A DNA stretch of 64,000 nucleotides from Gemmatimonadaceae bacterium (GCA_016720905.1 JADKJT010000035.1:1-64000); one strand, 5' to 3'. Shown: positions 35,654 through 45,983, numbered from the stretch's first letter. The notes: a model not told the origin generated them from the letters alone. Numbers and translations are program-made.

Positions 35654-37627
35654 ATGTGCGGTATCGCTGGATTCATCGATCTCCAACGACGTCGAGTTGA
35701 AGCCGGTTCGCAGCGCCTGGCGCTGATGAACCGGCTGCTGGCGCATCGTGGACCGGATGGTGAAGGCCAGTGGCTCGACGAGCGGGAATCGGTCGGGTTG
35801 ATGCACCGTCGGCTCAGCATTATCGATCTCGAGGGTGGGCGTCAGCCGATGGAGGACGCCGAGTCTGGTTGCATCATTGTCTTCAATGGTGAGATCTACA
35901 ATTACATCGAGATTCGCGACGCGCTTGGGCGCGACCGGTTTCGCACGAGCTCGGACACCGAGGTCATCCTCCGCGCGTGGCTCCGCTGGGGTCCTCGCTG
36001 CGTCGATCATTTGCGCGGGATGTTCGCGTTTGCGATCTGGGACCCGCGTCAGGATGTCTTGTTCTGCGCCCGCGACCGCTTCGGCATCAAGCCCTTCTAT
36101 ACAACCGAGATCGGTGGCGTGCTGTACTTCGCCTCGGAAGCGAAAGCGCTGCTGCCGTTCCTCGACCGCTGCGAGACGGACGAGTCCGGACTGCAGGACT
36201 ATCTGACGTTTCAGCTGTGCCTGGAGGGCAAGACGCTCTTCAAGCATATCGAAGAGCTGCAGCCCGGTCATACGCTCACCGTTTCGAGCGGCACGGTCCG
36301 TCGCGCGCGCTATTGGGAAGTCTATTACGATCTCGACTTCACCCATCGCACCGCGTGGTTCGAGGAGCAACTCCGCGGTCAGCTTGAGGAATCGACGCGA
36401 CTGCATCTGCGCGCCGATGTGCCGGTCGGGGCGTACGTGAGCGGTGGTATCGACTCCGGACTGGTCGCGGCGCTGGCCACCGGTCAGGGACAGTCGTTGG
36501 TGGGCTTCACCGGCCGCTTCGATGAGGGGCCTGCCTACGATGAGAGTCCGTACGCGCGCTCCGTGGCCGACCACCTCGGCATGACGCTGCACGAATGCAC
36601 CATTACCCCCGCCGACTTCATTGAACATATCGGCCGGGTGATCTATCACCTCGATTCACCGGCGGCCGGGCCCGGGGCGTTTTCGCAGTACATGGTTTCG
36701 CAGATGGCCGCCCGGCACCGCAAGGTGGTGCTGGGTGGACAGGGCGGCGACGAGATTTTCGGCGGATACACGCGCTACCTCGTGGCGTACTTCGAACAGT
36801 GCATCAAGGCGGCCATCGATGGCACCACCGACGGTCGCAATTTCGTGGTGACGTACGAGTCCATCATCCCAAACCTGTCGGCGCTCCGCAACTACAAGCC
36901 GATGCTGCAGGACTTCTGGCGCGACGGGCTCTTCGATCCGATGGACCAGCGCTACTTCCGTCTCGTCAATCGCGCCCCGCATGCCGGCCGCGCGGTGCGT
37001 TGGGAGCAGTTTGGTCGATATTCGCCGTACGACACGTTCCTGCGCGTGTTCAACGGGGAAAACGTGCGGAAGCAATCGTACTTCGACCTGATGACGCACT
37101 TCGACTTCAAGACCTTGCTCCCGGCCCTCCTGCAGGTGGAAGATCGCGTGTCGATGGCGCACGGATTGGAGGCGCGCGTGCCCATGCTGGACCATCCGCT
37201 GGTGGAGTTCGCCGCGACCATTCCCGCCGACGTGAAGTTCACCAATGGCCGGCTCAAGCGAACGTTGGTAGACGTTTCGCGCGATCTGTTGCCGGCGTCG
37301 GTCACCAGCCGCACGGACAAGATGGGCTTCCCCACCCCGTTCAACGACTGGGCGCGCGGCCCCATCCGGGACTTTCTGCACGGCATCTTTTCATCCGACG
37401 CCGCGCGGTCGCGCACGTACTTCGACAACGCACAGGTACTTTCGCAGCTTGAGCACGATGGCCAGTTCGGCCGCAGCCTCTGGGGTCTGTTGTCCCTCGA
37501 GCTGTGGCAACAGGCGTTCCACGACCGACATCGTCCGTTTGTCGCCGATGCCGACTTCCCTGCACTTTCGTTCCCTCACGCGACGGTTCCCGCCGACGCG
37601 TCACCCGACCTTCTCAGCCCACTCTAA
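35654..37627 (+). CDS. asnB: Asparagine synthase-like glutamine amidotransferase
   Basis: This 657-residue two-domain enzyme starts MCGIAGF, so Cys2 is the glutaminase nucleophile. HRGPDGEGQW and FNGEIYNYIEIR carry the glutamine-binding residues. The synthetase domain has the PP-loop SGGIDSG (about residues 262-268) and VVLGGQGGDEIFGGY. It either makes asparagine or, as in several O-antigen clusters (WbpS-like proteins), amidates a sugar acid. The setting next to two sugar SDR genes under a flagellar-type sigma-54 promoter favours the second. It overlaps the first SDR gene (TAATG). Confidence 0.85.
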   Translation: MCGIAGFIDLQRRRVEAGSQRLALMNRLLAHRGPDGEGQWLDERESVGLMHRRLSIIDLEGGRQPMEDAESGCIIVFNGEIYNYIEIRDALGRDRFRTSSDTEVILRAWLRWGPRCVDHLRGMFAFAIWDPRQDVLFCARDRFGIKPFYTTEIGGVLYFASEAKALLPFLDRCETDESGLQDYLTFQLCLEGKTLFKHIEELQPGHTLTVSSGTVRRARYWEVYYDLDFTHRTAWFEEQLRGQLEESTRLHLRADVPVGAYVSGGIDSGLVAALATGQGQSLVGFTGRFDEGPAYDESPYARSVADHLGMTLHECTITPADFIEHIGRVIYHLDSPAAGPGAFSQYMVSQMAARHRKVVLGGQGGDEIFGGYTRYLVAYFEQCIKAAIDGTTDGRNFVVTYESIIPNLSALRNYKPMLQDFWRDGLFDPMDQRYFRLVNRAPHAGRAVRWEQFGRYSPYDTFLRVFNGENVRKQSYFDLMTHFDFKTLLPALLQVEDRVSMAHGLEARVPMLDHPLVEFAATIPADVKFTNGRLKRTLVDVSRDLLPASVTSRTDKMGFPTPFNDWARGPIRDFLHGIFSSDAARSRTYFDNAQVLSQLEHDGQFGRSLWGLLSLELWQQAFHDRHRPFVADADFPALSFPHATVPADASPDLLSPL

Positions 37628-38565
37628 TGCGTGTAATCATCACCGGCGGCGCCGGATTTGTTGGCTCTCATCTCGCCGATCGCCTCCTCGCGCGCGGTGA
37701 CGAGGTGCTCGTCATCGACACTTTTGCAACCGGGCGTCGTGACAACCTCACCCCGCAGCCCGGCCTCACCGTCGTTGAGGGCAGTATCGCCGACCGGGAC
37801 GTGGTGGATGAAACGTTTGTCGATTTCGCGCCCCAGGTCGTTGTGCATGCGGCCGCGGCCTACAAGAATCCGGATGACTGGGCCGAAGACTGCGCCACCA
37901 ATGCCCTCGGCAGCGCGCTTGTCGCGCAGGCGTCGGCGCGGGTTGCGGCCAGCCGCCTGATCTACTTCCAGACCGCGCTCTGCTACGGTCTCAAACCCAT
38001 CGAGCAGCCCATCACGCTCTCGCATCCCCTGGTGCCGTACGGATCGAGCTACGCCATCAGCAAGACGGCGGGAGAGGGATACGTCGCGCTCTCCGGCGTG
38101 CCATTCCTGTCGTTCCGACTGGCGAATGCGTATGGACCGCGCAACATGAGCGGCCCGCTGCCGACGTTCTTCCAGCGTCTCGATGCCGGCAAGAAGTGCT
38201 TCGTCATGAACACCCGCCGTGACTTCGTCTTCGTCGATGACCTCATTGACGTGATTGAGAAGGCCGTGCACGGCATGGGCAGCGGCGGCTTCTACCATGT
38301 GTCGTCCGGGCGCGACTACTCCATCAAGGAGCTCTTCGACGCGACCGTCGCGGCCATGGGCATTGCCCTCGACGCGCCGGTTGAGGAACGCGAGCGAAAT
38401 CCTGACGATGTGTTTTCCATCCTGCTCGATCCCTCGCGCACGCAACGGGAGTTTTCGTGGACCACGGGCACACCGCTCAGTGACGGCGTGGCGCGGGCCA
38501 TCGCTTACTATCGCGAGTACGGCATCGAAGAAACGTTCACCCACCTGCGCCTCGCCGCCACGTGA
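37627..38565 (+). CDS. NAD-dependent sugar epimerase/dehydratase (extended SDR)
   Basis: This 312-residue nucleotide-sugar enzyme has the Rossmann motif ITGGAGFVGSHLADRL, then DTFATGRRDNL. YAISK is the catalytic Y-x3-K, and RLANAYGPRN is the family block after it. It resembles UDP-glucose 4-epimerase and dTDP-sugar enzymes; the exact reaction cannot be given. The RDFVFVDDLIDVI segment is typical of the substrate domain. It lies in the operon asnB-SDR-SDR with 1- to 4-bp overlaps. Confidence 0.88.
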   Translation: MRVIITGGAGFVGSHLADRLLARGDEVLVIDTFATGRRDNLTPQPGLTVVEGSIADRDVVDETFVDFAPQVVVHAAAAYKNPDDWAEDCATNALGSALVAQASARVAASRLIYFQTALCYGLKPIEQPITLSHPLVPYGSSYAISKTAGEGYVALSGVPFLSFRLANAYGPRNMSGPLPTFFQRLDAGKKCFVMNTRRDFVFVDDLIDVIEKAVHGMGSGGFYHVSSGRDYSIKELFDATVAAMGIALDAPVEERERNPDDVFSILLDPSRTQREFSWTTGTPLSDGVARAIAYYREYGIEETFTHLRLAAT

Positions 38566-39626
38566 GTCGGACGGCGCACACGTCGGCGCTTCGCGATACC
38601 CGCATCCTCGTTACCGGGGGTGCGGGATTTGTCGGAAGCAACCTGGTGGTCCGCCTGCTGGACGAGGGCGTTGGCCACCTCCATGTGGTGGACAATCTCC
38701 TGTCGGCGGACCGGGACAATGTGCCGGCCGACGCGCGCGTGCGTTTCACCGAAGGATCAATCGCCGATGACGCGGTACTGCAGACGTTTGGTGATGAGTA
38801 CGACTACGTCTTCCATCTGGCCACGTACCACGGCAATCAGAGTTCCATCCATGATCCCATCGCCGATCATGACAATAACCTGTTGACCACGCTCAAGCTG
38901 TTCGAGCGACTCAAGTCGTTCACCCGTCCGCGGCGCATTGTGTATGCCGGGGCCGGCTGTGCGGTGGCCGAGAAGACCTTTGACGATCCGACGCCCACCG
39001 ACGAGAACGCACCCATCTCATTGCGGATGGACAGCCCATACAGCATTTCGAAGCTGGTGGGTGAGTTCTATGCGGTGTACTACCACGAACGGCATCAACT
39101 GCCCACCGTTCGCGCCCGCTTTCAGAATGTCTACGGCCCGCGCGAAATCCTTGGGGCCGGACAGTGGCGCGGCACGCCGGCAACGGTCTGGCGCAATGTG
39201 ACGCCCACCTTCATCTACAAGGCGTTGCGCGGAGAGTCGCTGCCGCTGGAGGGCGACGGCGACACCACCCGCGACTTCATCTATGTCGATGACCTGGTGG
39301 AAGGTCTGATTGCCTGCGCGCTGCGCGGTGCGGCGGGCGATGTCTACAATCTCGCCAGCGGTCACGAAATCTCCATTCGGGATCTGGCAATGCGCATCAA
39401 TGAAGCCGCAGGCAATCCCGCGCCGCCTACGATGCTGCCTCGGCGCACCTGGGATCGCTCGGGACGGCGGTTTGGCGATCCTGCCAAGGCGCGACTGCAG
39501 TTGGGGTTCGAGGCGCGGATTGCCCACGACGAAGGCATTCGCCGTACGGTGACGTGGACGCGCGACGCAATGCCCCTGATCGAACGGTGCATGCAGGCGC
39601 ACCAGGCACAGATGGCAAACTGCTAG
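38562..39626 (+). CDS. NAD-dependent sugar epimerase/dehydratase (extended SDR)
   Basis: This 354-residue protein starts at a GTG overlapping the previous TGA (GTGA). ILVTGGAGFVGSNLVVRLL binds NAD, and YSISKLVGEFYAVYY holds the Y-x3-K catalytic pair. ARFQNVYGPREILGAGQWRG and RDFIYVDDLVEGLIACAL follow. It is a paralogue of the preceding enzyme, so the pair may carry out two consecutive steps on one nucleotide sugar, for example oxidation or dehydration and epimerisation. A small hairpin with a short T run follows it. Confidence 0.88.
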   Translation: MSRTAHTSALRDTRILVTGGAGFVGSNLVVRLLDEGVGHLHVVDNLLSADRDNVPADARVRFTEGSIADDAVLQTFGDEYDYVFHLATYHGNQSSIHDPIADHDNNLLTTLKLFERLKSFTRPRRIVYAGAGCAVAEKTFDDPTPTDENAPISLRMDSPYSISKLVGEFYAVYYHERHQLPTVRARFQNVYGPREILGAGQWRGTPATVWRNVTPTFIYKALRGESLPLEGDGDTTRDFIYVDDLVEGLIACALRGAAGDVYNLASGHEISIRDLAMRINEAAGNPAPPTMLPRRTWDRSGRRFGDPAKARLQLGFEARIAHDEGIRRTVTWTRDAMPLIERCMQAHQAQMANC

Positions 39627-39644
39627 GCGCCTCGCGTCAGGCGC
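39627..39644 (+). terminator. Short hairpin after the SDR operon
   Basis: GCGCCT-N6-AGGCGC followed by TTT lies directly after the second SDR stop and overlaps the stop of the convergent gene (39637). It is a weak 6-bp stem and could act in both directions. Confidence 0.4.
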
Positions 39645-40770
39645 TTTGCGCGGACGCCTGAACAGAGCCAAACAGCTCCATCACGTTCAGGAAGTGATTG
39701 GCCAAGCGGTCGTATCCGTATTCACCCGACACCACAAAGTCCGCCAACGCCCGTTCCGCAATGCGGGTAACCAGCGCGTCATCGCGCAACGCATCGGCAA
39801 TCGCGGGCAGGTCGGAGAGATCGCGTTTGACGGGGATGTAGTGCTCCCACGGGCGGAACAGTCCGCTGTAGTGCCCCTCCACCAACACTTGCACCGTGCC
39901 CATCATGATGGCTTCCAGATGGCGGGGCCCCAGCGCGGCGAAGTGATAGCGGGTGAGCTCGCCACCGCAAAGCGCGTCAGCATCAGTGAATGACAGGTTG
40001 GGCTGATCGGCCAGCAGACTGCGCACATGCAGTGCCACCTCGCCACGCTTGTCGAGCACACTTGAGCCGCTTTCGCTGCCCAGTATTGAGCGACTGCTGG
40101 CCAGGAAATCCAGCCACTGGTCGCCAAGGACCGTGTCTTCGGGACGCACGGAGATGTCGAGCCGCAGTCCTGTCGACGAAAGCCGGGATGTGCCTTCGAG
40201 GCCAAGTCGTGCCTTGATGTTGCCGAGCCAGCCAAACCAGTACGGCAGATGATTCGCGCGATACACCACGTCGGTGCCGCGCGCACCAATCGGTTTGCGC
40301 TGCTCACGCGCCGACACCACGCGCGCCGGATGCAGATAGCCTGTGAGCGCCTCCACGAAGAACGCCCGCTGATGCATGCGCGGGTACAGCAGCGCGCGGT
40401 GTGTGTCGTCAAAGCATGTGACAATCACCTGCACCCGCAGCGACACCAGCCACTCGTCCAGCGTGTGCGCGTGGTCGTATTCGTCCTGCGGCATGGCCGC
40501 GACCAGCCCGGTGAATTGCTGCATCCACTCCAGGCGCTTGGCCAGGACGGCAAACTGCGGGTACCAGCGCCAGCAAAGCAGCGTGGTGTGCAGGACAATC
40601 ACGTCATGCTCCAACCAGCGCGGGTCCACGGCCGTCACTTCGGCCATGTTGACGTAGGTGACCGCCACGCGTCCCGGCTCGGCGTGATCGAGAAAGCGCA
40701 CGTGATCGAGAATCGCCACACGTTGTTGCGCCGCATTGCGCAGATCGCAGAGCACGAGAACGGAAAGCAT
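39637..40770 (-). CDS. Putative glycosyltransferase of an unassigned family
   Basis: This 377-residue protein starts at the ATG at 40768-40770 (MLSVLVLCDLRNAAQQ). It has a GT-B-like arrangement. The N-terminal part has VAVTYVNMAEVTAVDPRWL, and the C-terminal part has GSESGSSVLDKRGEV and an RYHFAALGPRHLEAIMMGTVQVLV block, similar to the glycosyltransferase-like C-terminal segments that name a donor-binding region. No certain family is recognised. It lies 41 bp after the second asnB in the same transcript direction as flgL and fliW. Confidence 0.6.
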   Translation of the reverse strand: MLSVLVLCDLRNAAQQRVAILDHVRFLDHAEPGRVAVTYVNMAEVTAVDPRWLEHDVIVLHTTLLCWRWYPQFAVLAKRLEWMQQFTGLVAAMPQDEYDHAHTLDEWLVSLRVQVIVTCFDDTHRALLYPRMHQRAFFVEALTGYLHPARVVSAREQRKPIGARGTDVVYRANHLPYWFGWLGNIKARLGLEGTSRLSSTGLRLDISVRPEDTVLGDQWLDFLASSRSILGSESGSSVLDKRGEVALHVRSLLADQPNLSFTDADALCGGELTRYHFAALGPRHLEAIMMGTVQVLVEGHYSGLFRPWEHYIPVKRDLSDLPAIADALRDDALVTRIAERALADFVVSGEYGYDRLANHFLNVMELFGSVQASAQSA

Positions 40771-40811
40771 GGCGGAGGGCGTGGCCGTGTCGAAGATGTG
40801 CCGCGGCGCCG

Positions 40812-42545
40812 TCAGGCGACGGCTGCCAGCGTCGGAGATGTCGCACCCACCATGGCGCGATCGCCAAGGAACAGGTCGCACCACACCGTGTAGGCGAAGA
40901 GCCGCCAGGCCAACGAGATGGTCACCGAGTCTGCCGAGGTCCACGCGCGCCGCGTGGTGCGGTCGCGGACTATGACGGACAGCGCGTCAGGCTGTGCCAC
41001 GGCAGGCGCCGAACGCCAGGCATCGGTGTAGGTGGCGGCTCGCAGCGCCGGCCCCAACGCCCCATTCGCCCACCCAATCAGCGGTGATTCAAAACCCAGC
41101 TTGGACGTGCGTGTGCGGATCACGTCCGGCATGATCCCCCGCATGGCGTCGCGCAGGATGCGTTTGGTCCACGTGCCATCGTGCTTCGCGCTACCGGGCA
41201 GCGCAAACGCGTACGTCACCAACTCCCAGTCCAGAAATGGCGAGCGAACTTCCACTCCGTTGGCCATCGAGCATCCGTCGAAGTTCCGCAAAATCGATGG
41301 CAGGTGCGTGCGATGGAAGTCGCTGTAGAGCGCGTCCGTCAATGCGGCGCCTGACAGGTCGCGATACCAGGGGTACCCCGCCAGCAACTCGTCGCCGCCA
41401 TGGCCGTCCAGCGTGACCACCACGCCGTGCTCGCGCATGGTGCGGTAGATGTTGTACACGGGAACGGCGGGCGCGCCGCTCAAGTCATCCATGGCCCACA
41501 CGCTGTGGGCAATATCACCCACGGCCGATTGTGGCTCGAACGGCCAGTAGGTGGGCGTGGCCCCCGTATGGGTCACCACGGCGTCGGCAAACTCGCGCTC
41601 ATCCACCTCGTGACCCGGGAACGTCGCGATGAACGTCCGCTGCCAATCGCTGGCGCAGCGAGTGAGATCGCCGTGACTGTCCCCGCGACCGATATGGGCC
41701 ACACTCGATGCCACGGCGCTTGAGTCCAACCCACCGCTCAATGACGTGCCAATGCGCACATCGCTGCGCATGCGCAGCCGCACGGCATTCAAGAACCGTT
41801 CGCGAAAACCCTCCACCTGTTCGTCGTACGCCACCGGCGCGACGGGCAGATGCTCGCGCGTTTCCCACCAGCGCTTGAAGCCCTTGGCGCCCTGCGGGGT
41901 TACAGTCAGTGAATGTCCCGGTGGCACGCGATGGACGCCGCGCATCGCGGTCGTGAGCATCGTGCCGTCGTACGCCACGGGGTTGGTGAAGAACGCCTCT
42001 GCCGACTCGGCGCTTAGCCGCGGTGTGAAGTCGGGGAGCGCGAGGAATGCCTTGATTTCCGACGCGAACGCGACGCGGGTTCCGGCCACGGCCACATACA
42101 GGGGCTTGACGCCAAATCGATCGCGCGACAGGAACAGCGTTTGGGTCGATGGACTCCAGATCGCGAACGCCCACATGCCGTTGAAGCGCAGCTGGCACGC
42201 GTCGCCCCACCGATGAAACGCGGCGGCGACCACCTCGGTGTCCGTTTCCGTGTGGAACCGATAGCCATCGGCGCGCAACTGATCGCGCAGTTCGAGGAAG
42301 TTGTACACTTCCCCGTTGAACGTGATGTACACCGTCGTCCCATCCGGACAGGCCACGGCCATCGGGCACGCGCCGGCCGGGGACGGGTCGAGAATCGACA
42401 GACGACGATGACCGAGCGACACGGGTCCGTCGGTGTAGACGCCGCGTCCGTCCGGTCCGCGATGCGCCAGCGCGTCGGTGAAGCGATCAATCAGATCGCC
42501 CCGCCCGCCGTGCACGAAGTCAAGAATTCCGGTAATGCCGCACAT
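40812..42545 (-). CDS. asnB: Asparagine synthase-like glutamine amidotransferase
   Basis: This 577-residue paralogue of the first asnB begins MCGITGI with nucleophile Cys2. HRGPDGRGVY, FNGEVYNFLELRDQL and RDRFGVKPLYVAV follow. The PP-loop is SLSGGLDSSAVAS, and VVTLDGHGGDELLAGYPWY is the synthetase block. It lies 27 bp after fliW and is probably carried on the flgL transcript, so amidation of a flagellin glycan is a reasonable guess; ordinary asparagine synthesis is the alternative. Confidence 0.85.
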   Translation of the reverse strand: MCGITGILDFVHGGRGDLIDRFTDALAHRGPDGRGVYTDGPVSLGHRRLSILDPSPAGACPMAVACPDGTTVYITFNGEVYNFLELRDQLRADGYRFHTETDTEVVAAAFHRWGDACQLRFNGMWAFAIWSPSTQTLFLSRDRFGVKPLYVAVAGTRVAFASEIKAFLALPDFTPRLSAESAEAFFTNPVAYDGTMLTTAMRGVHRVPPGHSLTVTPQGAKGFKRWWETREHLPVAPVAYDEQVEGFRERFLNAVRLRMRSDVRIGTSLSGGLDSSAVASSVAHIGRGDSHGDLTRCASDWQRTFIATFPGHEVDEREFADAVVTHTGATPTYWPFEPQSAVGDIAHSVWAMDDLSGAPAVPVYNIYRTMREHGVVVTLDGHGGDELLAGYPWYRDLSGAALTDALYSDFHRTHLPSILRNFDGCSMANGVEVRSPFLDWELVTYAFALPGSAKHDGTWTKRILRDAMRGIMPDVIRTRTSKLGFESPLIGWANGALGPALRAATYTDAWRSAPAVAQPDALSVIVRDRTTRRAWTSADSVTISLAWRLFAYTVWCDLFLGDRAMVGATSPTLAAVA

Positions 42546-42572
42546 GGCGAGATCGGCAGCGTTGAACGCGAA

Positions 42573-43082
42573 CTACTGAACGCGCACGCCGTCTGGCTGC
42601 GATGGGAACACGTCAAGGGTCACCGCACGGCGCAACTCGTGCGCGTCGTCGCGGCTCACCACCTGCATGCCCACGCGACGGGCCAGGTTGAACACCAGGG
42701 GCGCCTTGAAATTCGCGGTCGCGCCTTCGGTTGAATCATTGGGCAGGGTCAGCATCACCAGACCGAACGCGTCGGCTGGCTGCTCGATACCCAACGCGGC
42801 CCGCTCGGTCTCGCCCAGATCGACGCCATAGGTGGCATCGAGCACGAACGGATCGGCAAGCAGGAACGTTACGGCATCGTTGGTCATGGCCTGCATCCAC
42901 CAGAGCCCCTCCCGGGCGGCAGGCACCAGCGCGTACTCGGCGTAGTCGGGAAAGCCCCACAGCGGCGTCGGAAACGACATCACGACATCGGCGGAGACTT
43001 CCAGATCACCAAGTACCAGAGAGGAAACGGAACGGACAGCGGATTCGAACGCCTGCGGGTCTGCGTGTGCCACGGAGATCAT
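42573..43082 (-). CDS. fliW: Flagellar assembly factor FliW
   Basis: This 169-residue protein binds flagellin and, in many bacteria, also CsrA, linking flagellin level to translation. The typical segments are VMSFPTPLWGFPDYAEYALVP, a FLLADPFVLDATYGVDL strand and a VMLTLPNDSTEGATANFKAPLVFNL block. It lies 7 bp after flgL. No csrA gene is in the window, so the partner is elsewhere or absent. Confidence 0.85.
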   Translation of the reverse strand: MISVAHADPQAFESAVRSVSSLVLGDLEVSADVVMSFPTPLWGFPDYAEYALVPAAREGLWWMQAMTNDAVTFLLADPFVLDATYGVDLGETERAALGIEQPADAFGLVMLTLPNDSTEGATANFKAPLVFNLARRVGMQVVSRDDAHELRRAVTLDVFPSQPDGVRVQ

Positions 43083-43089
43083 GGGAGGA

Positions 43090-43998
43090 TCAAAGGTAAT
43101 TTGCGAGGCTCAGGCCAAGTATGCGCGACGTCGCGCTCATCGCTGCCTGGTACAACGTTTGCTTGCCAACCAACTCCGCAATCGCCTTGTCGACTTCCGT
43201 GTCTCGCAGATCGGCGCGGAATGCTTTCAGATTGAACTCCATTCCGTTCAGATTCGTGCGGGCGTTTTCCAGCTCGTTGATGCGGGCGCCCTGGGCGCCC
43301 AGCACGTTTTGCACCTGACTGCTGGCCGCGGTGATCCGATCGGTCGCCGCCTGAATGCCGGGAACATCATTGTTGCCCAGCGCCGTGGAGAGCGCGCGCA
43401 GCGCTTCCAGGGCATCGGTGCTGAGAAAGACTTCGGTGCCATTGTGCGACGGCGTCATGAATACACCGTCGTTGATTTCCAGACTCGTCGCACCGCTGGG
43501 ATTGACCGGCGTCACACCAACCGTCAGCGCGGAGAATCCGTCCGCCGGTGTAGGCGGTAGCCGAAACGGCTGCTCTCCGGATCGCGTGCCACCGAACAGA
43601 TAGTCGTCACCAAGACGCGTGTTGCCGAGTCCGACGGCATAGTTGATGAGCTGATCGACTTCGGTTTTCACCAGCAGTCGCGTTTGCGCGTTGGCGGTGC
43701 CGGATGCCTGCGCCACACCAAGCTCGATGGCGCGACCGAGTCCGTCAGTGAGTTGGTTGAGTACCAATTCTTCCGCCGACGCGCGCGACAGCCCGAGATC
43801 GACGTTGCGCTGAAACTGCGTGAGCGCGCGCATGGAACTGGAAATGCGCACCACTTGTCCCGCCGACGTCGGATCGTCGGACATCTTCCGCAAGCGGATG
43901 CCCGAAGAGATGTCTTCGTTGAGTCGATCGATCGATTGCAGGTTGGTCTGCAATCGATTCTGACTGTTCCGTGTGATGAGCTGATTCGTGACGCGCAT
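43090..43998 (-). CDS. flgL: Hook-filament junction protein FlgL (HAP3)
   Basis: This 302-residue flagellin-like junction protein has the N-terminus RVTNQLITRNSQNRLQTNL with ISSGIRLRKMSDDPTSAG and a C-terminus with LEVDKAIAELVG-type and SATSRILGLSLANYL segments. FlgK, its usual neighbour, is not in the window. A clear sigma-28 promoter lies upstream (44070-44096), so this gene leads a run of flgL, fliW, asnB and a glycosyltransferase. Confidence 0.9.
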   Translation of the reverse strand: MRVTNQLITRNSQNRLQTNLQSIDRLNEDISSGIRLRKMSDDPTSAGQVVRISSSMRALTQFQRNVDLGLSRASAEELVLNQLTDGLGRAIELGVAQASGTANAQTRLLVKTEVDQLINYAVGLGNTRLGDDYLFGGTRSGEQPFRLPPTPADGFSALTVGVTPVNPSGATSLEINDGVFMTPSHNGTEVFLSTDALEALRALSTALGNNDVPGIQAATDRITAASSQVQNVLGAQGARINELENARTNLNGMEFNLKAFRADLRDTEVDKAIAELVGKQTLYQAAMSATSRILGLSLANYL

Positions 43999-44069
43999 CG
44001 GTCGGGTCGAGGCCGGTTGGTGTCACCGCCCGGTTGGGTAGCAACACACCACTGGCATTCTTCAATTGA

Positions 44070-44096
44070 GTATCGGAGCCACCCCGCCAGCCTTTA
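44070..44096 (-). promoter_or_regulatory. Sigma-28 (FliA) promoter of flgL
   Basis: On the minus strand TAAAGGCT (44089-44096) and TCCGATAC (44070-44077) are exactly 11 bp apart. They match the FliA consensus at 6 of 8 positions each. It lies 71-98 bp before the flgL ATG. Confidence 0.7.
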
Positions 44097-44143
44097 GCCC
44101 GTATCTGGTCGATTTTTTCCGGTGCCATTGGAATCGAACCAGG

Positions 44144-44158
44144 CGGCCGAATTTGCCG
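44144..44158. promoter_or_regulatory. Activator-site dyad upstream of the NtrC-type regulator gene
   Basis: CGGCCGAATTTGCCG has the same CGGC-N7-GCCG dyad and AATTTGCCG half as the sites upstream of asnB. It overlaps TTGCCG (44153-44158), a possible -35 of a weak sigma-70-like promoter (TACTAT at 44178-44183, spacer 19 bp), so it may mediate autoregulation. Confidence 0.5.
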
Positions 44159-44257
44159 GGTGGGGTGTTTGGCCCCATACTATAGGACGCGCGCTGGTGA
44201 GCGGGGTCACCGTCCGGCCCTGGCCACAGAAGTGATACGACCCCCGAACGCAGTGAC

Positions 44258-45700
<1,443 letters not shown>

Positions 45701-45727
45701 GAAGGGCGTATGGGCTTGGCCCCAGAT

Positions 45728-45894
45728 CGGCAAGGACCGCCGTGTTGAGCTAGGAAGTATTTGCCCTGTATAGCTCTGTTATCGCCTGGCCAGGATGGAC
45801 AATTTGACCGAATTGTCTAGCGGAAAATATTGCCTATCAGTATTGTAAGCTATTGCTAGTTAAAGGTTTATAAGACGGCAGGAAGGATTTGCCG
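45728..45894. promoter_or_regulatory. Cluster of activator-site dyads upstream of flgB
   Basis: Four 15-bp sites of the form GGM-N7-GCC occur: CGGCAAGGACCGCCG (45728-45742), AGGAAGTATTTGCCC (45752-45766), CGGAAAATATTGCCT (45821-45835) and AGGAAGGATTTGCCG (45880-45894). The region is AT-rich and precedes the sigma-54 element. The last three have A rather than C in the left half. Confidence 0.5.
45798..45817. repeat. Perfect 7-bp inverted repeat in the flgB promoter region
   Basis: GACAATT-N6-AATTGTC is a perfect dyad distinct from the GGM-N7-GCC sites. It lies about 105-124 bp upstream of the sigma-54 element. It may bind another regulator or form a small hairpin. Confidence 0.5.
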
Positions 45895-45921
45895 ACTATT
45901 TGCACGGTGGGTGTGTGAAGC

Positions 45922-45937
45922 TGGCCCGACCATTGCT
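45922..45937 (+). promoter_or_regulatory. Sigma-54 promoter of the flgB-flgE operon
   Basis: TGGCCC-GACCA-TTGCT matches TGGCAC-N5-TTGCW at all key positions (GG-N10-GC). It lies 46 bp before the flgB ATG, and the AT-rich dyad cluster lies upstream. Confidence 0.8.
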
Positions 45938-45983
45938 TTTCAGGGAGGCGAGAACGTTCGCCCTCTTTCCCTGGAAACCGCCG

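Noticed and set aside
44121..44145. A tRNA-like piece on the minus strand (GGTTCGATTCC) near the flgL upstream region.
   Set aside because: The T-arm stem does not pair fully and no acceptor, D-arm or anticodon arm is present upstream, so it is a chance match.
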